A stretch of DNA of 64,000 nucleotides from Trichopria drosophilae (Eukaryota > Arthropoda > Insecta > Hymenoptera > Diapriidae). How positions within the stretch are numbered: the stretch's first letter is position 1; each line of letters starts with the position of its first letter. The notes beneath the pieces were generated by a model that was not told the origin of the DNA, did no database searches, and saw nothing but the letters and a program-made list of their open reading frames with translations. Positions 15,600 to 29,835 of the stretch are shown one piece after another. A program made the position numbers and the translations under genes. The DNA is taken from contig CM059584.1 in the NCBI GenBank assembly GCA_030407085.1, positions 144,388,001-144,452,000 of the forward strand. Reading direction: 5' to 3'.

Positions 15600-16400
15600 A
15601 TGTTTGAAAATATCAATGCTGCTGCCGGAATGGAAAAAAATAGCCAAACCATTGACGTATTTTCGCGATGATCTTTTCGAGCCCTCCAGTGATATGGCGA
15701 TCGGGTGACACGCAGAACAGGGGTCGAGAGGAGGGGGGGGGGGTCACAGATTTTACTCGCGCGATTTTAATCTCGGGCAGGAATGATTCGATCAATTCAT
15801 ACGGTGGTCCGTGGGCGCGGGGAGCAGCAGCCACAGTCTGCAATTTCCGATCGACCGGTCGCCATCGGTATACGCCGCTGCGGCACTGATTGTAAACGGC
15901 CTGTTACGTGTGATGTGCTGGTAACGACAAACCGGCGCCTGTGTTTGTTACGGGGAAAACGGGAATGGGGACAACCCGACACGAGGACGCAACAACGGGC
16001 ATTGGGTCGGTCGTGCACCTACCGCTAGTGGAAAGGTGAGCGGATCAGGGTACGGTGTACATTGCTCGCCGAGGTTTATCATAAATAATTGCACGGACCT
16101 TATTCGCATTTTAGCGTTTCGATACGCGGCGACGCGCGTGGGCCTCGGCACACAACGGTGCATGGCAAATATTAAGTTAATTTAAATAGGCTCGCTCGTC
16201 GTGTCCCTGTCCGGGTATATGCGAAACGGGCATTCGGGTTGGAAGAGGGCGTGCGTGTTCGCTCGTTTGCGAATAGTCCTATTGCCGATGGCTCTTCTTT
16301 ATTTATTCGATACGAAGCCCGGAAGAGGGGCATGCATCGGTTGTAAACACACGACGTTATTTTGTTTTTCCTCGGTGTGCGAATGACGAATACAGGGGAA
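15600..16400. other. CpG-dense block with 11-G run
   Basis: This block is visibly richer in G+C and CpG than its AT-rich surroundings and includes a run of 11 Gs at 15733-15743. Open frames on both strands here (60-81 codons) are explained by the lack of TA-rich stops. A GTGAGC donor-like site occurs at about 16034 after GGAAAG. Whether the block is a promoter, an enhancer or a neutral isochore patch cannot be told from sequence alone. Confidence 0.5.
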
Positions 16401-17499
16401 TGTTGTGTTTAAAAGCATTCGATATCCGGCATCTGCAATTAATCGTGTGATTAATGTGAAGGCCGGATTAGTTGGTAACACCAAAAAATTGTACTAATTA
16501 ATTAACGATCATCAACATAAGTAGCTAGAGTACAAGAGTGTTATGTAATGAGTACTAATTGATTCAGAGGAAGATTGAAAATTCAGCTAATTTGAATTTT
16601 ATTCATGGCAGTGTAAAATCGTTTTTCAGAGAAAGTTACAGTCACTCGGTATTATCATAATAGCTCGTGTTAACACATGAACTTGACCAGTGCTCTCTTG
16701 TCACGAACAGTCAACGTTTTTGTAACAATGCACAAGAGGATTATGAGGCAACTTTTTCACGAGTACTCATGAAATTACTGAAAGACACCATAATTGAATT
16801 CCACGATTATTAGCAACAATTGTGCATTCAGTGGTTTAAAATATAATTTTTATATAGTTGGTGGTTGATTTTGAACACCTATGTTATATCATGAAAACTT
16901 CTGTCACATGTTTTGAGGCAATTTATTTCCCTCAGTTCCACAGTTCGAATAGGAAGAGAAAATGCATGAGAATCGCCATTGTGGTAGAAAATGCAAGGTG
17001 CTAGTAGCGTCACTGTGCGAGTTAGTTCGCAGGCCCAAAGAGACTATATTGATCATGAAAACTCATGAAGACTAGATGAATCATCCATGACTTCTCAAAT
17101 TAATAGAGTAATTGTAAATGACTACAGACTAGTGAATGAAATGGGACGCAACAGATCAAAAGAAATATGACACACAACATTTAGCCAATAAGGTCCATGG
17201 AATCAGAAGCTTCGAGGACTCGATCGGTCTCATTCAATTAAACTCGAAGAAGTCAAATAGAATTCATCGAGTAACGGATGATAAAATAATAAAGACGATC
17301 AATCAACAGTTTGCAACGAAAACTTGCTTCCGCATCAATATTCCTGAAACATCATCGCGATATTTCCTGCTGGTACCCGCCGCGGCCGTCGCGTAGTGCT
17401 GCAACTCTGGGAAACTTCAGCAACTACCGAAACACGATTTATTACACGTTATATATATCAGATCAAAGTCGAGTAAATTTTATCATTTTCCCGCGATAT

Positions 17500-18600
17500 A
17501 GGAAATCCTTCAGAAGCTCGTAATTTTATTCCGAGTCACGGAAGAGAATTGCACAGTCGGCAGTAGGGAACGTGCGCGCGAGATATATCGCGCTGAAAAG
17601 GGACGGATGATTCGCGAGAGCGCTGTCGTCGGGATTGAACTTCGATCGTTACGAACCCTTCCCTCCTCCATCGCGAATCTCGGCGCTTTCTGGCACCGGA
17701 AATGGCCCAACGTTGGGAACTCGCGATTGGAAAATATTAAATGAATTTTTTATAACGCGAAACAAGACGCTCGGCTCCTTTGAAAGGAAGAGGATGGGAA
17801 TAGCAATAGGACTCAGAAGAGATAATGGAACAGGGATTGGAGTCGTTATTGAGGAAGCTTCCAGACGTTGGAGTATCAAGCGATAACGATCGGTGTTAAT
17901 GTCGATTGATAGAAGCTTATGTGGACCAAACACATTATCTAGAATCCTTGGCTAGTTTTCACCCTCGTCAAATTTCTCTTCTCGTACGAGTATCCAGTTG
18001 GACGAGATGTGTTAGAGGGATAATCGGAAGATTTTCGAGGACCACTGCTCGTCTGTGTGTGGGTGCAAGTGTTGGCGCACGCGAATACCCGAAGTCGCTT
18101 TTAATTGAATCCGGGGATTTTCCGCGACGTCGGCGTCGGAAAAATGCAATTTATTTTCCTTGAAAATTAAAGTCCGTGACCATTAACGGCACTGCCGCTA
18201 CACTATATATTTTCGACGGCCGAGGAGGAGGGAAGTGGAAAAGGGGCTTCGCAACCGAAGAAAGAGATTATCTTCTATAATCGTTTCGTCAACGAACGAG
18301 AGCGGTGCGGGGCGAGAAATTAAAAGAAGTCGAAAAACGGCTTTCGGCCTATGCGGGAAAAACCCAGGGTTAGAAAATCGGTAGAGAATCATTTGAAGTA
18401 TAACGCCGTGTGCTTCCGGTGAACCACAGTCCCCGTAGAATGTGCAAGTTTCGATGAGATATGCGGTCCGTGACTTAGCGATTCTCCACGTGCATACCTG
18501 ACGCGGAAATGGGAGCTCCGCACGGCTTAGCACGGACCTCGATACGTATGCAAAACGATTGTGTTTAACCAACTTCTCGTTGAGAATTTCCATTAGTTGG
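17500..18600. other. CpG-dense block
   Basis: A G+C- and CpG-richer stretch between AT-rich flanks. Overlapping open frames on both strands, up to 131 codons at 18198-18593 on the minus strand, look like by-products of composition. No domain, signal peptide or splice structure is recognised. Confidence 0.4.
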
Positions 18601-20717
18601 AGGCGATGGCAAAACCGGCGCTAGAAAGCCCGAGGATGGTTTTGCCATGGCCGTCAAATCATTTTGAATCAGCGTGTCTGGTAGCGCGTATAATTCAATT
18701 TGAATATGTATTCCAGATAGGCACTCGGCTCGCCTTCTATATGACGTATCGAACCGATCGTGGCGTTGTATTCCGATGTTTTCTCTCGTATGGACCAATT
18801 CGAAAACCATTCGCAATGACCGCAATCCAGACAACATTGAATACGGCAGTTTTAGAAAATAGAAGTAAAGGCTGGAATGATTACATAAGATGCTTTTTTA
18901 TCGATATCAACAGTTTCAACTACATAATAGAGTTTGGGAATGCGAGGAATCTTATAATCTGACAGTCGGTTCGAGACGCTTTTTCTGCGACTCCTTAAGA
19001 TGCTCCGCGTCAATGGAGTGCGGAGTTTAATAAAACGCCTCTTTGAAAGTTCTATAAGCTGCTTGAAAATCGAACTCCGGAGTAATAAAGCAAGCCGGGT
19101 CTTTTTCCACTTGTTGTGAATGTGGTGCTTTTTTTTTTACCGACACGTTCAAATCTCAGCTTCAGAGCGTGCCTCCTTTACGCGGTTCCTTTGCATCTCC
19201 CTGTGTGGGTCGTCGCATTACACTCGCCAGAGCTCACATCGCGCGGGAGAAATCAAATTTTCCCCGACGTTTAATCCCCGTGAACCCAACTCTCACACGC
19301 GTCGCAGCATCTCGCTCCTCGAATTTTTACTATGTCTGCTTTATCCGTATATACCTCCGCATCCGCCCCCTTTCTGTCTCTTTTATGGTTTCTCTCGTCT
19401 AGTCGTAAAACAACAAAGCACAGTTTTCGCGCACCGAGAAGTAACCGTGCGATTCCTTTTTTTTAGGTCTCCACTAACGGACTCTCGAATTTCCATGCGC
19501 GCGCTTCCCGTCATTTTATCGCACCATTACGTATGCGGCGTACATTTGCGATTCGCATTTTCGCCGCGTGCATCGATGACGTCGGAGCGGGTACCAATAA
19601 TTCACGAGTTTTTCAATTTTGTCCAGTGTGTATCGTAGCGAGCGACTCTTTACATTACAATTGCCAGCGAGTGTGTATGGAAATTTGATCAGTGTTTGCC
19701 GACGTAATGGAACGGACGAATTCCACGGAGATTTTGATTTATTTTATTTCGCTACGTCACGAAATTGGACGCGTTAAAAATTAATTGGTCGATTATACCG
19801 TTTTGTAAACGCATTTGTTTTGGAGTATCATCGACGCGCGATTTCACGAGGGGAATGACGCAACTGCTGAATTTTGTTACTTCTCTCTTTTTTTCAGCAA
19901 GTTTCTATAATTTTTACGTTTTCCCTCGTTTTTTTTTTTATTTATTTAATGCGCATTAAACGCTCGTAAGAGCGATGTATTCGATACTCGGTATGTCGAA
20001 TACGATTGCATAAAAGTCCTGGAAATAGGGATTTCAATCACGTTGTAAAAGCCACTCTACGATGATTGCTTTTTAAACAGTAATATGATTTTTATTTCAT
20101 AGATTTATTTATACTTTTTATTATTTTTCGTCAATATATCATTTTTATGCGATTTTCCATTTAGTCTGCCACAATCAAACCTGTCATGTGACATAAAAGA
20201 CAAGGGGTCTCATGGAAAACGAGCGTCTGAAATGGTGAAATTGAACAGTAATCATGATTTTCGTGAGTAACCCGCCCGGAGTTATACGGTCTCTGGAAGG
20301 GTCGGCGCGTATTATACATATGCATAGAGCTTGGAATAAATTTCATGCTGTTTTAACAGAAATACGTAGAGGAACTTGCTACTAATGTCAGTGGATGTAC
20401 TTGGATAGTTAGAGAAGATCCACTACGGGGTCACAGTAGGTCGCAACCTCCATACCAATGATAGTGGAAACGGACAAAGGAACACGGAGGAAACGAGGCT
20501 TTTAAACGTTAAGCCAATTTCAAGCCCTTAAATTCTTAAGAAATCGCGTTCGACGCATGCGAAACAGACCCCGATAACGTCTCCACCCGAGTTTTAACGG
20601 TAGGCCGAAGACATTAACGAGCTGCAGTAACGGCTTACGTGAGTCGCACACTGGGCACTGGTTGTTTCAGGTACACATACTCACATTAGGACAAAGGTCG
20701 TGATGTATGGCCAAAGT

Positions 20718-20825
20718 CTGACAGAGAGAGAGTGGGGGAAGGGGGTGACAGGAAGTTAAAAAGAGGAAAAGAAAGAAAGTTAGGTAGCGAGCGAGTGAGG
20801 GAAATAGATAGAGAAGATAAGAACG
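20718..20825 (+). other. Purine-rich tract
   Basis: About 100 bases on the + strand are dominated by A and G, including GAGAGAGAG and AGAGGAAAAGAAAGAAAG, with few pyrimidines. It may adopt unusual DNA structure or simply be a decayed AG microsatellite. Confidence 0.5.
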
Positions 20826-23800
20826 ACGTCTTTGTTGCCTGGTAATTAGCAAAAATGGAGGTCGCCAGCCTTGGGCGTTTTGATCTAACTGAACTGGGAA
20901 TGGTAAATGCAGCAGCGACGGCTAAAGGGCTCTACGGGTATGAAGGGGTGGGAGAGGAAACGACGTTTACAACTCCGCGCCAGTGACGATCGAATTCGTT
21001 CTCGACAGAGACGACCAAAATGAACTTGAAACGCAGAATGGCAATATTTAAGGGTCTTTATTGCGCGATTAAAACGGCTGTAAAAAGATTTAAACGTTTT
21101 AAAAGTTATTTCTTGTTTATAGTTGAAAAATAGATGTCAACATAGTATCTAATCGGATATTTTGTGTTTTTCTTTTCAAATAGGAAATTTTTTGAAAGAA
21201 TCAGTAAAATATCATACGGTAAAAAGATTTGATTTGAAAAAGATTCTCAATAAATTTAACTACTTTTCAAGTAGTGAATAGTTCCGGTAACTATAGAAAT
21301 TGAAATAACTGAAAATACAGTCTGTGGAATGAATTGTTGAAATAAGTTTGACTAAATTGAAAAGAAAGATGCCCAGGTGGTCGTCTTTGGCATGGAACCT
21401 GGGAAACTGATAAATCTGGTTAGAGTATGATGATAACTAACACAGGTCTACAAAAAAGAGGGTATTGGATGTTGTTGGGAAGCTGTGGGTCATTTCCGAC
21501 GTAATTGTATGCGTGAAATCCAAACTCGAACTCAGAATTGGTCCGTCACGTCAGGTTTTTGAGATATTTCAGGTCTTGTACTCGAAAGACACGTTAGTTA
21601 GCTATGTTTGAGGTTACGTACAGGAAGCAACAATTTTGTTTGACCTTCTGTACTATTTGCATCTTTTATTAATACCTTTACCCTTCAAAATGAGGTTTTA
21701 TTCGATCACCAAAGATTTTTTTCTAACAAAGTTACGGCCATTTTGATATTACGAGATATATTCCATTAACTTTATCAAAAACGCAGTCACAATACTGAAA
21801 CGTGAAATTGTTTAAAAGGGAAGGGGTCATTGTAATTTATAACTGAAAAAATTCTAAACAATTCCGTCCTGCTTTCGTAATTCCGCGCATGCGAAATTAG
21901 TCGAATGTATAATTAACAAATTTATTTGCGCTTCGCATTCGAACATTTTTTCATATTTTTTACTCATAATTCGAAATTCATTTTTGACATTTGACGTTCA
22001 TAGAAAGTTTTACGCTTACGACATTCCGAACAATTTCATTTTTTGGAGTGTTTCAAAACTTTCCACATTTTACATAGGGATCTCAGCTAATTAACCTGGA
22101 CTAATTGGACAGGAGTTTTGATGATATCCAGTTTCTATGTTAGTTTAGTAACTTAAGGTGTCCACATTTAATACATTAAGGTGTGCTGACTATGTATATT
22201 CAAATTTCAAGCTTCTCAGTACCAAATTCGATAAAAAATGCGGAGAAAGTGGAAGAAATGTTGTTTAATAAATAAAATTCAGTTTGCATTCGACCGAACT
22301 GTTTTCTCACGTTTTATAATTGAACAAGAATATAAGTGAAACCCGTTACAGATATCGGAAAATTCAGTTAAAGTCTGCGATATTTATAAATACAAACGAC
22401 ATTCACACAATTTATCGTTTTAGTCAAACAAAAATAGCCTGGAAACACGAATTGGAATTATGTATTTGCTATTGAGGTTACCTGAAAACTGTGGTCATTA
22501 TACGATTATGGCATAAGCATTGAATTCTGTGATATAATAAGGAAAATGTAAGACATGGGTCAGAAGTAAAATGATACGGAAAGCAGATACTAACATATAC
22601 GCCGTCGACCCTGCAAAAAATAGAACCATAGTATGACATGCTCGTAACAGTACCACATTTTTGATCAGCCATATTTAGTCTGGTTTTCTTCAGATTATTT
22701 TAAGTAATTTCTGTACTAAAAGTGGAAGTAAACAATTAATAAAAATTCGTGTTTGTTTTTTATTGTCTTTTTATACTTTCTGTTGCAAAGAGATTTTTTA
22801 CAAAACATTGCGAGGACAAAGATATTAATGAAATTTAATATCCGAATTCTCACTCCAAGAAATTTAGAGAGTGGGATGATAAAAATTTTAAGAAAAATTT
22901 TCTCCGTGTGGATACTGTAGTCTAGTTTAAATAAAGATATTGATTTGTGGTTAAATGGAGAACCCAATCGGGATTGTCACAAAAAAATCAGTTCTTATTT
23001 TTTCCTATAAAATAATCATTTTTTGCATGCACTACGATATGCTATTTTTCGTCCACTAATTTCATGACATAGATAAAGAAAATCTATTGAAAGTTCCCCA
23101 GTACTGTGTTTAAAACAGAAATAAAACAGTTTTGCCGAATTTCATAATTTTAATTAACATAATAAACACAAACATTCTATGCTTGCGTACATTCCGAAAA
23201 TATCAGTATTCGAATACGTTAATTAAAAATTTATTGAAAAATGGATAGCATATAAAGTAAAATAAAAGCGAAACACAAGAATATATTAATTTCATTTATA
23301 TAAAAGCACGATAAACAATCATGTATTTAAAACGTAAATAAGTACCCACAAATAATATCAACAATATAATTATACAATAAGAGTATATTCTGAAAATAAA
23401 TAAATATATTCTGTTTAAGCTTAATATGAATGAAAATATACTAAAATTGTGCAGTTGCTTGTCCTGTGTACATTTTTTACGCGAATTTAATTGAAAAATT
23501 TCTGTTCATTATGAAATTTAAGAGAACGTTAAAAATAGATTATCCACGGGCACCGAGGAAGCAAGCGAATAAAATTGCAGATATTTATTCCAATTAAATT
23601 GAAACATGAGCGGAGACTTCGTTGCAGAAACCGTTTACCATTGTATGCATTTTTTGTTTAATTATAAGTGAGGTCTCTTTTTTATCTTAATCTCGAGAAG
23701 AACTCACGATTTTAGAATAAAAGACGTAATTTGTGCAGAAGTTTTGTGCAATATTTTAACTATTATGATAAAATGTGATTAAACTGTGCATTGAGTGAAA

Positions 23801-24768
23801 TAGTAATTCATAAAAATTATGTTATAGAGGTATAAAGGTATAAAAGTTAATGTGTAAAATTTAGTCTTCGTACACCAAATTTTGAAAGAAACGTTTCTCA
23901 TAATGAAAGTACTAAAACATAATGTAATGTAGTAGTTTGCGGACATCCTAAGTACAAAAACAACAAGGAAAATCTAAAAATCGACCTTAAAATATTAAAA
24001 CAAAGAAACAATCTGTCCTGCAATATCACGTTTCCACTTTTTGAGGTAGTCAAAATTGAATCCGAAATCTATTCAACCCTGCTGTGACGTCACGAATATA
24101 ACGCGACTAAAGGGTGTGGGAGAAGTGGTGTTCCCCTTACTTTGGTAAATATAACGGAACGAAGGAGAAGACGTGGAACCAAGTGGGTAAATCTACCGGG
24201 ACTGTACTGTAATACCTTTGGTGCCAAAGACCCAAAATTTCAATTTTTCGCCCATAGTAAAAGATTATATATCATGGTTGAAGGGTAGCGTACTTCGTTT
24301 AGAATCAGGAAATGCAACAGCGCCGAACATTCTTCAATTTTGGGAACAGGATTGCACAAAATGTAATTTTGCAACTAATTATGCGAATGTTGAATAATAA
24401 GTTTGAAAAATAAAACGCAAAGAGAAGCCATCGAGAACGCCGTAATTCGAAAAAAGAATCGCCCGTCCGATTATGCGAGTTAATTTCCTCTTTTTCATTT
24501 ACATATATTTATCTGCATAACTGTGATATCGCGTAATTAGATCAGATAATTGTTCTGCGTAATTATTGGCAACAACGCAACGATATAACCCCAGTTATGC
24601 CATGTACGAGTTATCGATCGTCAAAATTCAGCTAGGAAAGGCCAATGAAGCTGGTTCAAAAGGCATGAAAAATCTTCCAGTTGATGTTTCAGTTTCATTG
24701 TTATTGCGGTTTCGTGGCCCTTTAGAAAGGCGCGTTGACTACGCGTGGATAATGGGTGATGGGAGTTT

Positions 24769-24821
24769 GGGGCAAGGGGGATTGGGGTTTGGTGTTGGGG
24801 GGTGAAGGGGCTGGGGGGGGG
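24769..24821 (+). other. G-quadruplex candidate
   Basis: Six runs of four or more guanines occur on the + strand within 53 bases: at 24769, 24776, 24784, 24797, 24807 and 24813, with loops of 2 to 9 bases. The pattern fits an intramolecular quadruplex on the transcribed-RNA-like strand, so it could form in the pre-mRNA as well as in DNA. Confidence 0.7.
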
Positions 24822-25165
24822 CGAACATGTTATGAGGTATAGGAAGGGAGCACGGTACGACGGAACACTCCTCACGAATGCCAGAGCGCGTTCGGGCAAT
24901 TCGCGAGGAAACTGCAGGAAGCCGGAATAGCGCGTCGAACTGCGGATAATGGAGCTTTAATGGAAATAGTATTTAGGTGAGCCGCGAACAAATATCCGGA
25001 CGTCGTTCGCCTATATATCGGCTGCTCGATGATACGCGCAAGCCAATTTCGAAAATGAATTTTATCGTTCGAGTCACTTGGTTGTGGAGGACCGGTGACC
25101 CGCGATGACCGCGCATATGCCGCTGACCCATTAAAACCACCCGTCGAGTTTGCGGCTGCCTCTGC

Positions 25166-25240
25166 TAAACCCCCCCCCTCCTCCACCTTCTTTCGTCTTC
25201 AACCCCCTTCACCCCTCAATCGACTCTCTCATTCTCACTC
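25166..25240 (+). other. Pyrimidine-rich tract
   Basis: A C/T-dominated stretch with a run of nine or so Cs near 25170, followed by CTCCTCCACC and CTCTCTCATTCTCACTC-like words. No acceptor AG with an open exon follows, so it is not a splice site. Confidence 0.45.
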
Positions 25241-28200
25241 GATGGAGTTCAAAATTTTGATTCCCCTTGGCCCAATGACAACCTCTGATGGACTGTGTCA
25301 GATGGACTGCCTATCTCAAAGTTCTTCGAAAATAGCACATTATTTGTACCGAATACCTTCCAAACAAGTCAGTTCATCTGTTAAATTTTTGAATATTTTG
25401 TAACTTAATCGGAATTAGTTAAGAAACTACTGATAAGAATGTAAAAGGAAACCCGAGTACCACAGTTTATTCCCTCAATGTATACCGGGAATATTCTAGA
25501 AATAATCAAATATACGACATTCCTTATATTACTTGAAATATTTATTATAAAAAATCTCAAATAGGAATTGAATCCCACTATATTCGTCTTAAAGAAAATT
25601 GTATAATTAATTCTTTGTGTCAACTATTCGTTTTTTTAGAAAGATATGGCAACAAGAGTTATGGCCGTATCGCTGACTTGCCGGTTTACCTGGTTTAACA
25701 GGCTTAAATTCCTGTTTGGATTTTTTTTTTGCTTTTCGCTATAAAATTCTTGACGTAATTAAGATTATTTCCACAGTTCCTGTTATATTTAAAAAAGATC
25801 TTTCTAACGTTGAAAATTTGATTGTTCCTGAAATATGAAGGCAATATTTCCAGAGAATATTCTTAAGCACTCCTAGAATATTCCAGACATATTGAGGGCA
25901 TAAAGTATGCTATTTGGGAGTTTCATAGTGCTATTAGTAATGGGTTTACTTACTAATAAGGTTTTGTAAATTACTACTTCGTTCTGATTCCTATAATTTG
26001 AAATCACAATTAAGTTTTTTGAAAGCATGTACTTTCTGTTTGAAAGGAATTATTTGAAATATTAAGAATTAAAAACTCTTTGATAACGAGTGATATTTTT
26101 AGTACTTAAGTGCAATTCATTCTTTAAAGAGTGAATATTGTGAGGCGCTAGTGAATGAGCGGATATATGGTATTGGGAAGTGAATTTCCATTCCGCGCAA
26201 ACTCCGTTTCCAATCCATAAACAAGGAGATTATAGCCTTTAACTTGAGTGGCACATTTTTCCCTCCAGACTCACTGAATCCTTTCAACAAGAAATTTTAA
26301 GATTACATTTCTTGGATTGAAAAATCTCTGTTTATGGATGGGAAGTAGAGCCACTCTACAAAATGATCGAATATCTTAATGCTTATACTTTAAATACATA
26401 TTTTCAATCCACAATAAATTTTCACCCGTGTACAGACTGAATTTCCGCTCCATAGATGGTAAAATTTCACTCGTCAAGAGTAAGGATTCATACTGGTTCA
26501 ATTTTCGATCCTGATAATAATGATCCTCATTACAAGAATTGTAAAGAGTAGGTTTTTTTCGCTAAATGATTATACTCCCACTCGCAATTAGTTTTCACAT
26601 TAAAAAAGTGAAATTTCGCAGAAAATATGATCACTTTCTGCCAGGATCTTATAAAGAATTATTCTTGTCTTTTCAGTTTAATAATTGCTGTTATAAGGTA
26701 TTTGGAAAGTATTTATTTTATATGAACTAAATGCACGTTTAACTCGAGTGCATTATAAATCGATACTGTTTGTATAAATTATATAGTAATTAAAATATTC
26801 TTCATCAAATCTATTAAATTTAGATCTAGCATTTATAAGACATTTTTAAGACAAATATTTTTCAATCGCTCCTTCTTTAAGCCTTTGGAAAATTTACTTC
26901 GCTGTAAATTACAGCTAAGTAGAATTTATAGTTGATTTTAATTGTTTTTTCTCAATCCATTTTCAAGATAATAAAACAGAATTTACTAACGACCGAAAAT
27001 TTCGACTGTGTTGAAATATTTGAAATATATTTGCACGTTCGTGAGGTTATTGATTATTCGGTACGCTTGTATATTATTGAACACCCCTTGAGGGAAAAGT
27101 GCACTCTGCTGGAGTTGTACTTTTTAACCCTTTTGTTTTGGTTCTTTTGTTACAAAAAATATCATCGAAGGTTTCAAATTTGCCAAAAATATTATAGAAT
27201 TTACTTTTTACTAATTGATGTATACGTAAATGTCCAATGATTTGTAATGGACTTAAATCAATTTGATATCATAGATTGAATTTTTGTAAATTATAGCATT
27301 TTTTCAATATTTCAAGCCTTGATATATCTATTAAGAAAATTCATACGTTTACAATCTGCAAGTTAAACAATTTTGGAGTATATCACGAAATTTTGAGTAT
27401 ATTAAGATTATTTAATACGTTTGACAATTATGGTTTGAAAATTATGCACTTATATAAAGGTTTCGTTAACTCTTTTAGTTAGTATAATACTATTATTACA
27501 ACACAAACATTCTTACACTGAATTTCATACTATTTCATACAAAAAAACTGTAAGTGTAGAAAAGTTTACCTAAATCGAAATTTACTGATTCGAAAATTTG
27601 TAAGTTGTACTATTTTTATAATTTTATAGCATTTATTTGATGTTAATTCATTCAGTGATCTACTTTAGAACAAATTGAATTTATTAGCAGAATTTACTAG
27701 AAGGTTGCTATATTACTAAAGATATTTAGACGACACGTTGCAAGTCATCTTAGACCAGCTAGAAATGTTACATGATATTGAAGTAAAATACTGCCTAATA
27801 TTTTACGTATCCATCATACTATGACGAATTTGAGAACCAAAGCTTCGAATTTCCAACCTTTACATTGTAATATTATGCCCTAAGGTAACACAACTGCAAT
27901 GTATACATTACGTAATTATTAATCATTTTACGTAACATAATTTATCGCATTAATGTCAATAACAATATACATAATAAAATACTTATATACTAGGTACACA
28001 AAGTATGAAATAAACATCGGTTAAAAAATATACGTCTCCAATGTCTTCAAAAGAGAGGATAATTATTTAGTTTCGTTGATTACAGCGTCATCTGTCAATA
28101 AAAAACAATTATGATAGGCAAAATTTACTGAATTTTTTTTTAGTAGGGAAATTTTCGAACGACATGGCGTTTCTCCTTTGCCATTTACCCTCGAGATATT

Positions 28201-29759
28201 CGACTGTTTACACACTTAGATCATTTTCAACTTATTATTTTGTTCAGAGTCTAATTCATTTCTTAGTCTCCGATTCAACATCGTCTGAATAAAGATCGAA
28301 ATATAAAGAGGCTTTTTATTTTTTCTTCGTTTCATGTTAAACAAAATGGGAGTAAAGTACGTATCACGTATATACTTTTTGTTGATTCGCGGTAACAATA
28401 ATGGGGCAAAATCGTTAGAGAAAATAATAGCTAGTTATTACGCTCCCGTATACCTATAACTGCAAGTTGCGCCATGGGTCAAATGTATAATATAGTCTCG
28501 GTTGGCGATTTTTAATTACGATAACGCGAATAAATATAGACACACAAATCACACATGGAATAGGCATAACGCGATTCAAGGGTCAAGAATGTGGATGAGA
28601 AACAGAATGCAAAATTAACAACAAAATTTTACGAATGAACAAATATTTGAATTGCAAATAAATTGAAAATCAGGTACTATCATTGGTGAAGGAAATGATT
28701 ACAAGTAAGATTTCAGTTTCGTAAGATCTACGTTTTGTACATAAAAAATATTATGGAGTTCGATCGCGCAACTTCGCAGACTCTGATGCTTGTAACTTTT
28801 TTATTTGATACTAGAAGCAGTCTTTTATTCAAGCTTTAAACGTATATGTAACCATTACGTAATATAAGTTACGGGTATTTGCACGTACAGAAACATATCG
28901 TAAAGATAAAAATACGCGAAAATAATAACAGCATAAATATTCATGCTAATTTTTCATCTTGTAGTTTTACGTATAGTTTTATTTTTTATTTTTAAGTTTT
29001 ATTCATTCCAGGGTGAAGTCAGTACTTAAAAATGGATGACTAATTAAAAGCAATTGAAGAATTTGTTTTATTCTAACGATCTTGAAAAAACATAAAAAAA
29101 TTAATTAAATCTGAAGAAAAAATTATATAATTTGAATTAAAAAATTTTAGTTTTTATCAAAACTGTTCCTTGATAAATAATATCTCTATAGTTAGTTATA
29201 CTGAACCACTTATTAGCAAAAACTAAAAAAGGCACTTTTTTGTTAGTTGGAGACCGAAAACGATTAAAAATTACTTGCGCTCCAATTCAAAATTTTAATT
29301 GGCGGAAGTAAATTCATCACCTTTTGTTACAACGACGGAATCAAGATTGCTATCTTGGGATTTAATCGAATAACAAATTACAACGTTAATTATTCTTCAA
29401 TGACCAATTTATAATAAAATTGTTGCAATAAAATTCGATTGATTTAAAATGATATTAATTAATTTTCTTATCCTTAAATAGATTTTTATTAAAATTAATT
29501 TACAATTTTACAACATGGTTGAGATTATGTTTGAATGGATGAATTTAAGTACATCAAAATAACTTCTTTGAAAATTCTATTAGGAAATAAGCTTTAAATA
29601 GCAGCTATTATTGTTTCTGAAAACAATGACAAATGAAACTACTGAAGGTGACAGGAAATAAATTTCTGTATTAATACGGAAAGTCTGAAAATAGTAATGG
29701 AAAATTATTAAATATTAAGTAGGACCGGCTTTGCTAGTGCAACTTTCTGGCGCCCATGG

Positions 29760-29835
29760 CGGTTATTAGCAGTTATTTATGCTCACGATCGAGTATCGAA
29801 AAGTCCCGGGTTCAAATCCCGGCGCGGCGTTTTGA
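29760..29835 (+). repeat. tRNA T-arm remnant, likely SINE fossil
   Basis: Positions 29806-29822 form a perfect tRNA T arm: a five-base stem CCGGG/CCCGG closing the seven-base loop TTCAAAT. It is preceded by a short anticodon-arm-like hairpin (CGAT/ATCG). No convincing D arm or acceptor stem is present. An AT-rich stretch follows. This is best read as the head of an old tRNA-derived SINE, not a functional tRNA gene. Confidence 0.5.

Noticed and set aside
15783..16040. Possible exon ending at GGAAAG/GTGAGC near 16034
   Set aside because: A stop codon precedes the donor in the open frame, and no signal peptide is encoded; at most a 5' UTR exon, with no support.
19120..19638. 172-codon open frame on the + strand
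   Set aside because: It lies in C/T- and CpG-rich sequence poor in stop codons; the protein is low-complexity with no family features and a second frame is open beside it.
26190..26345. Inverted pair around AATCCATAAACA
   Set aside because: About 24 bp with a gap; outer flanks do not pair, so no element could be delimited.
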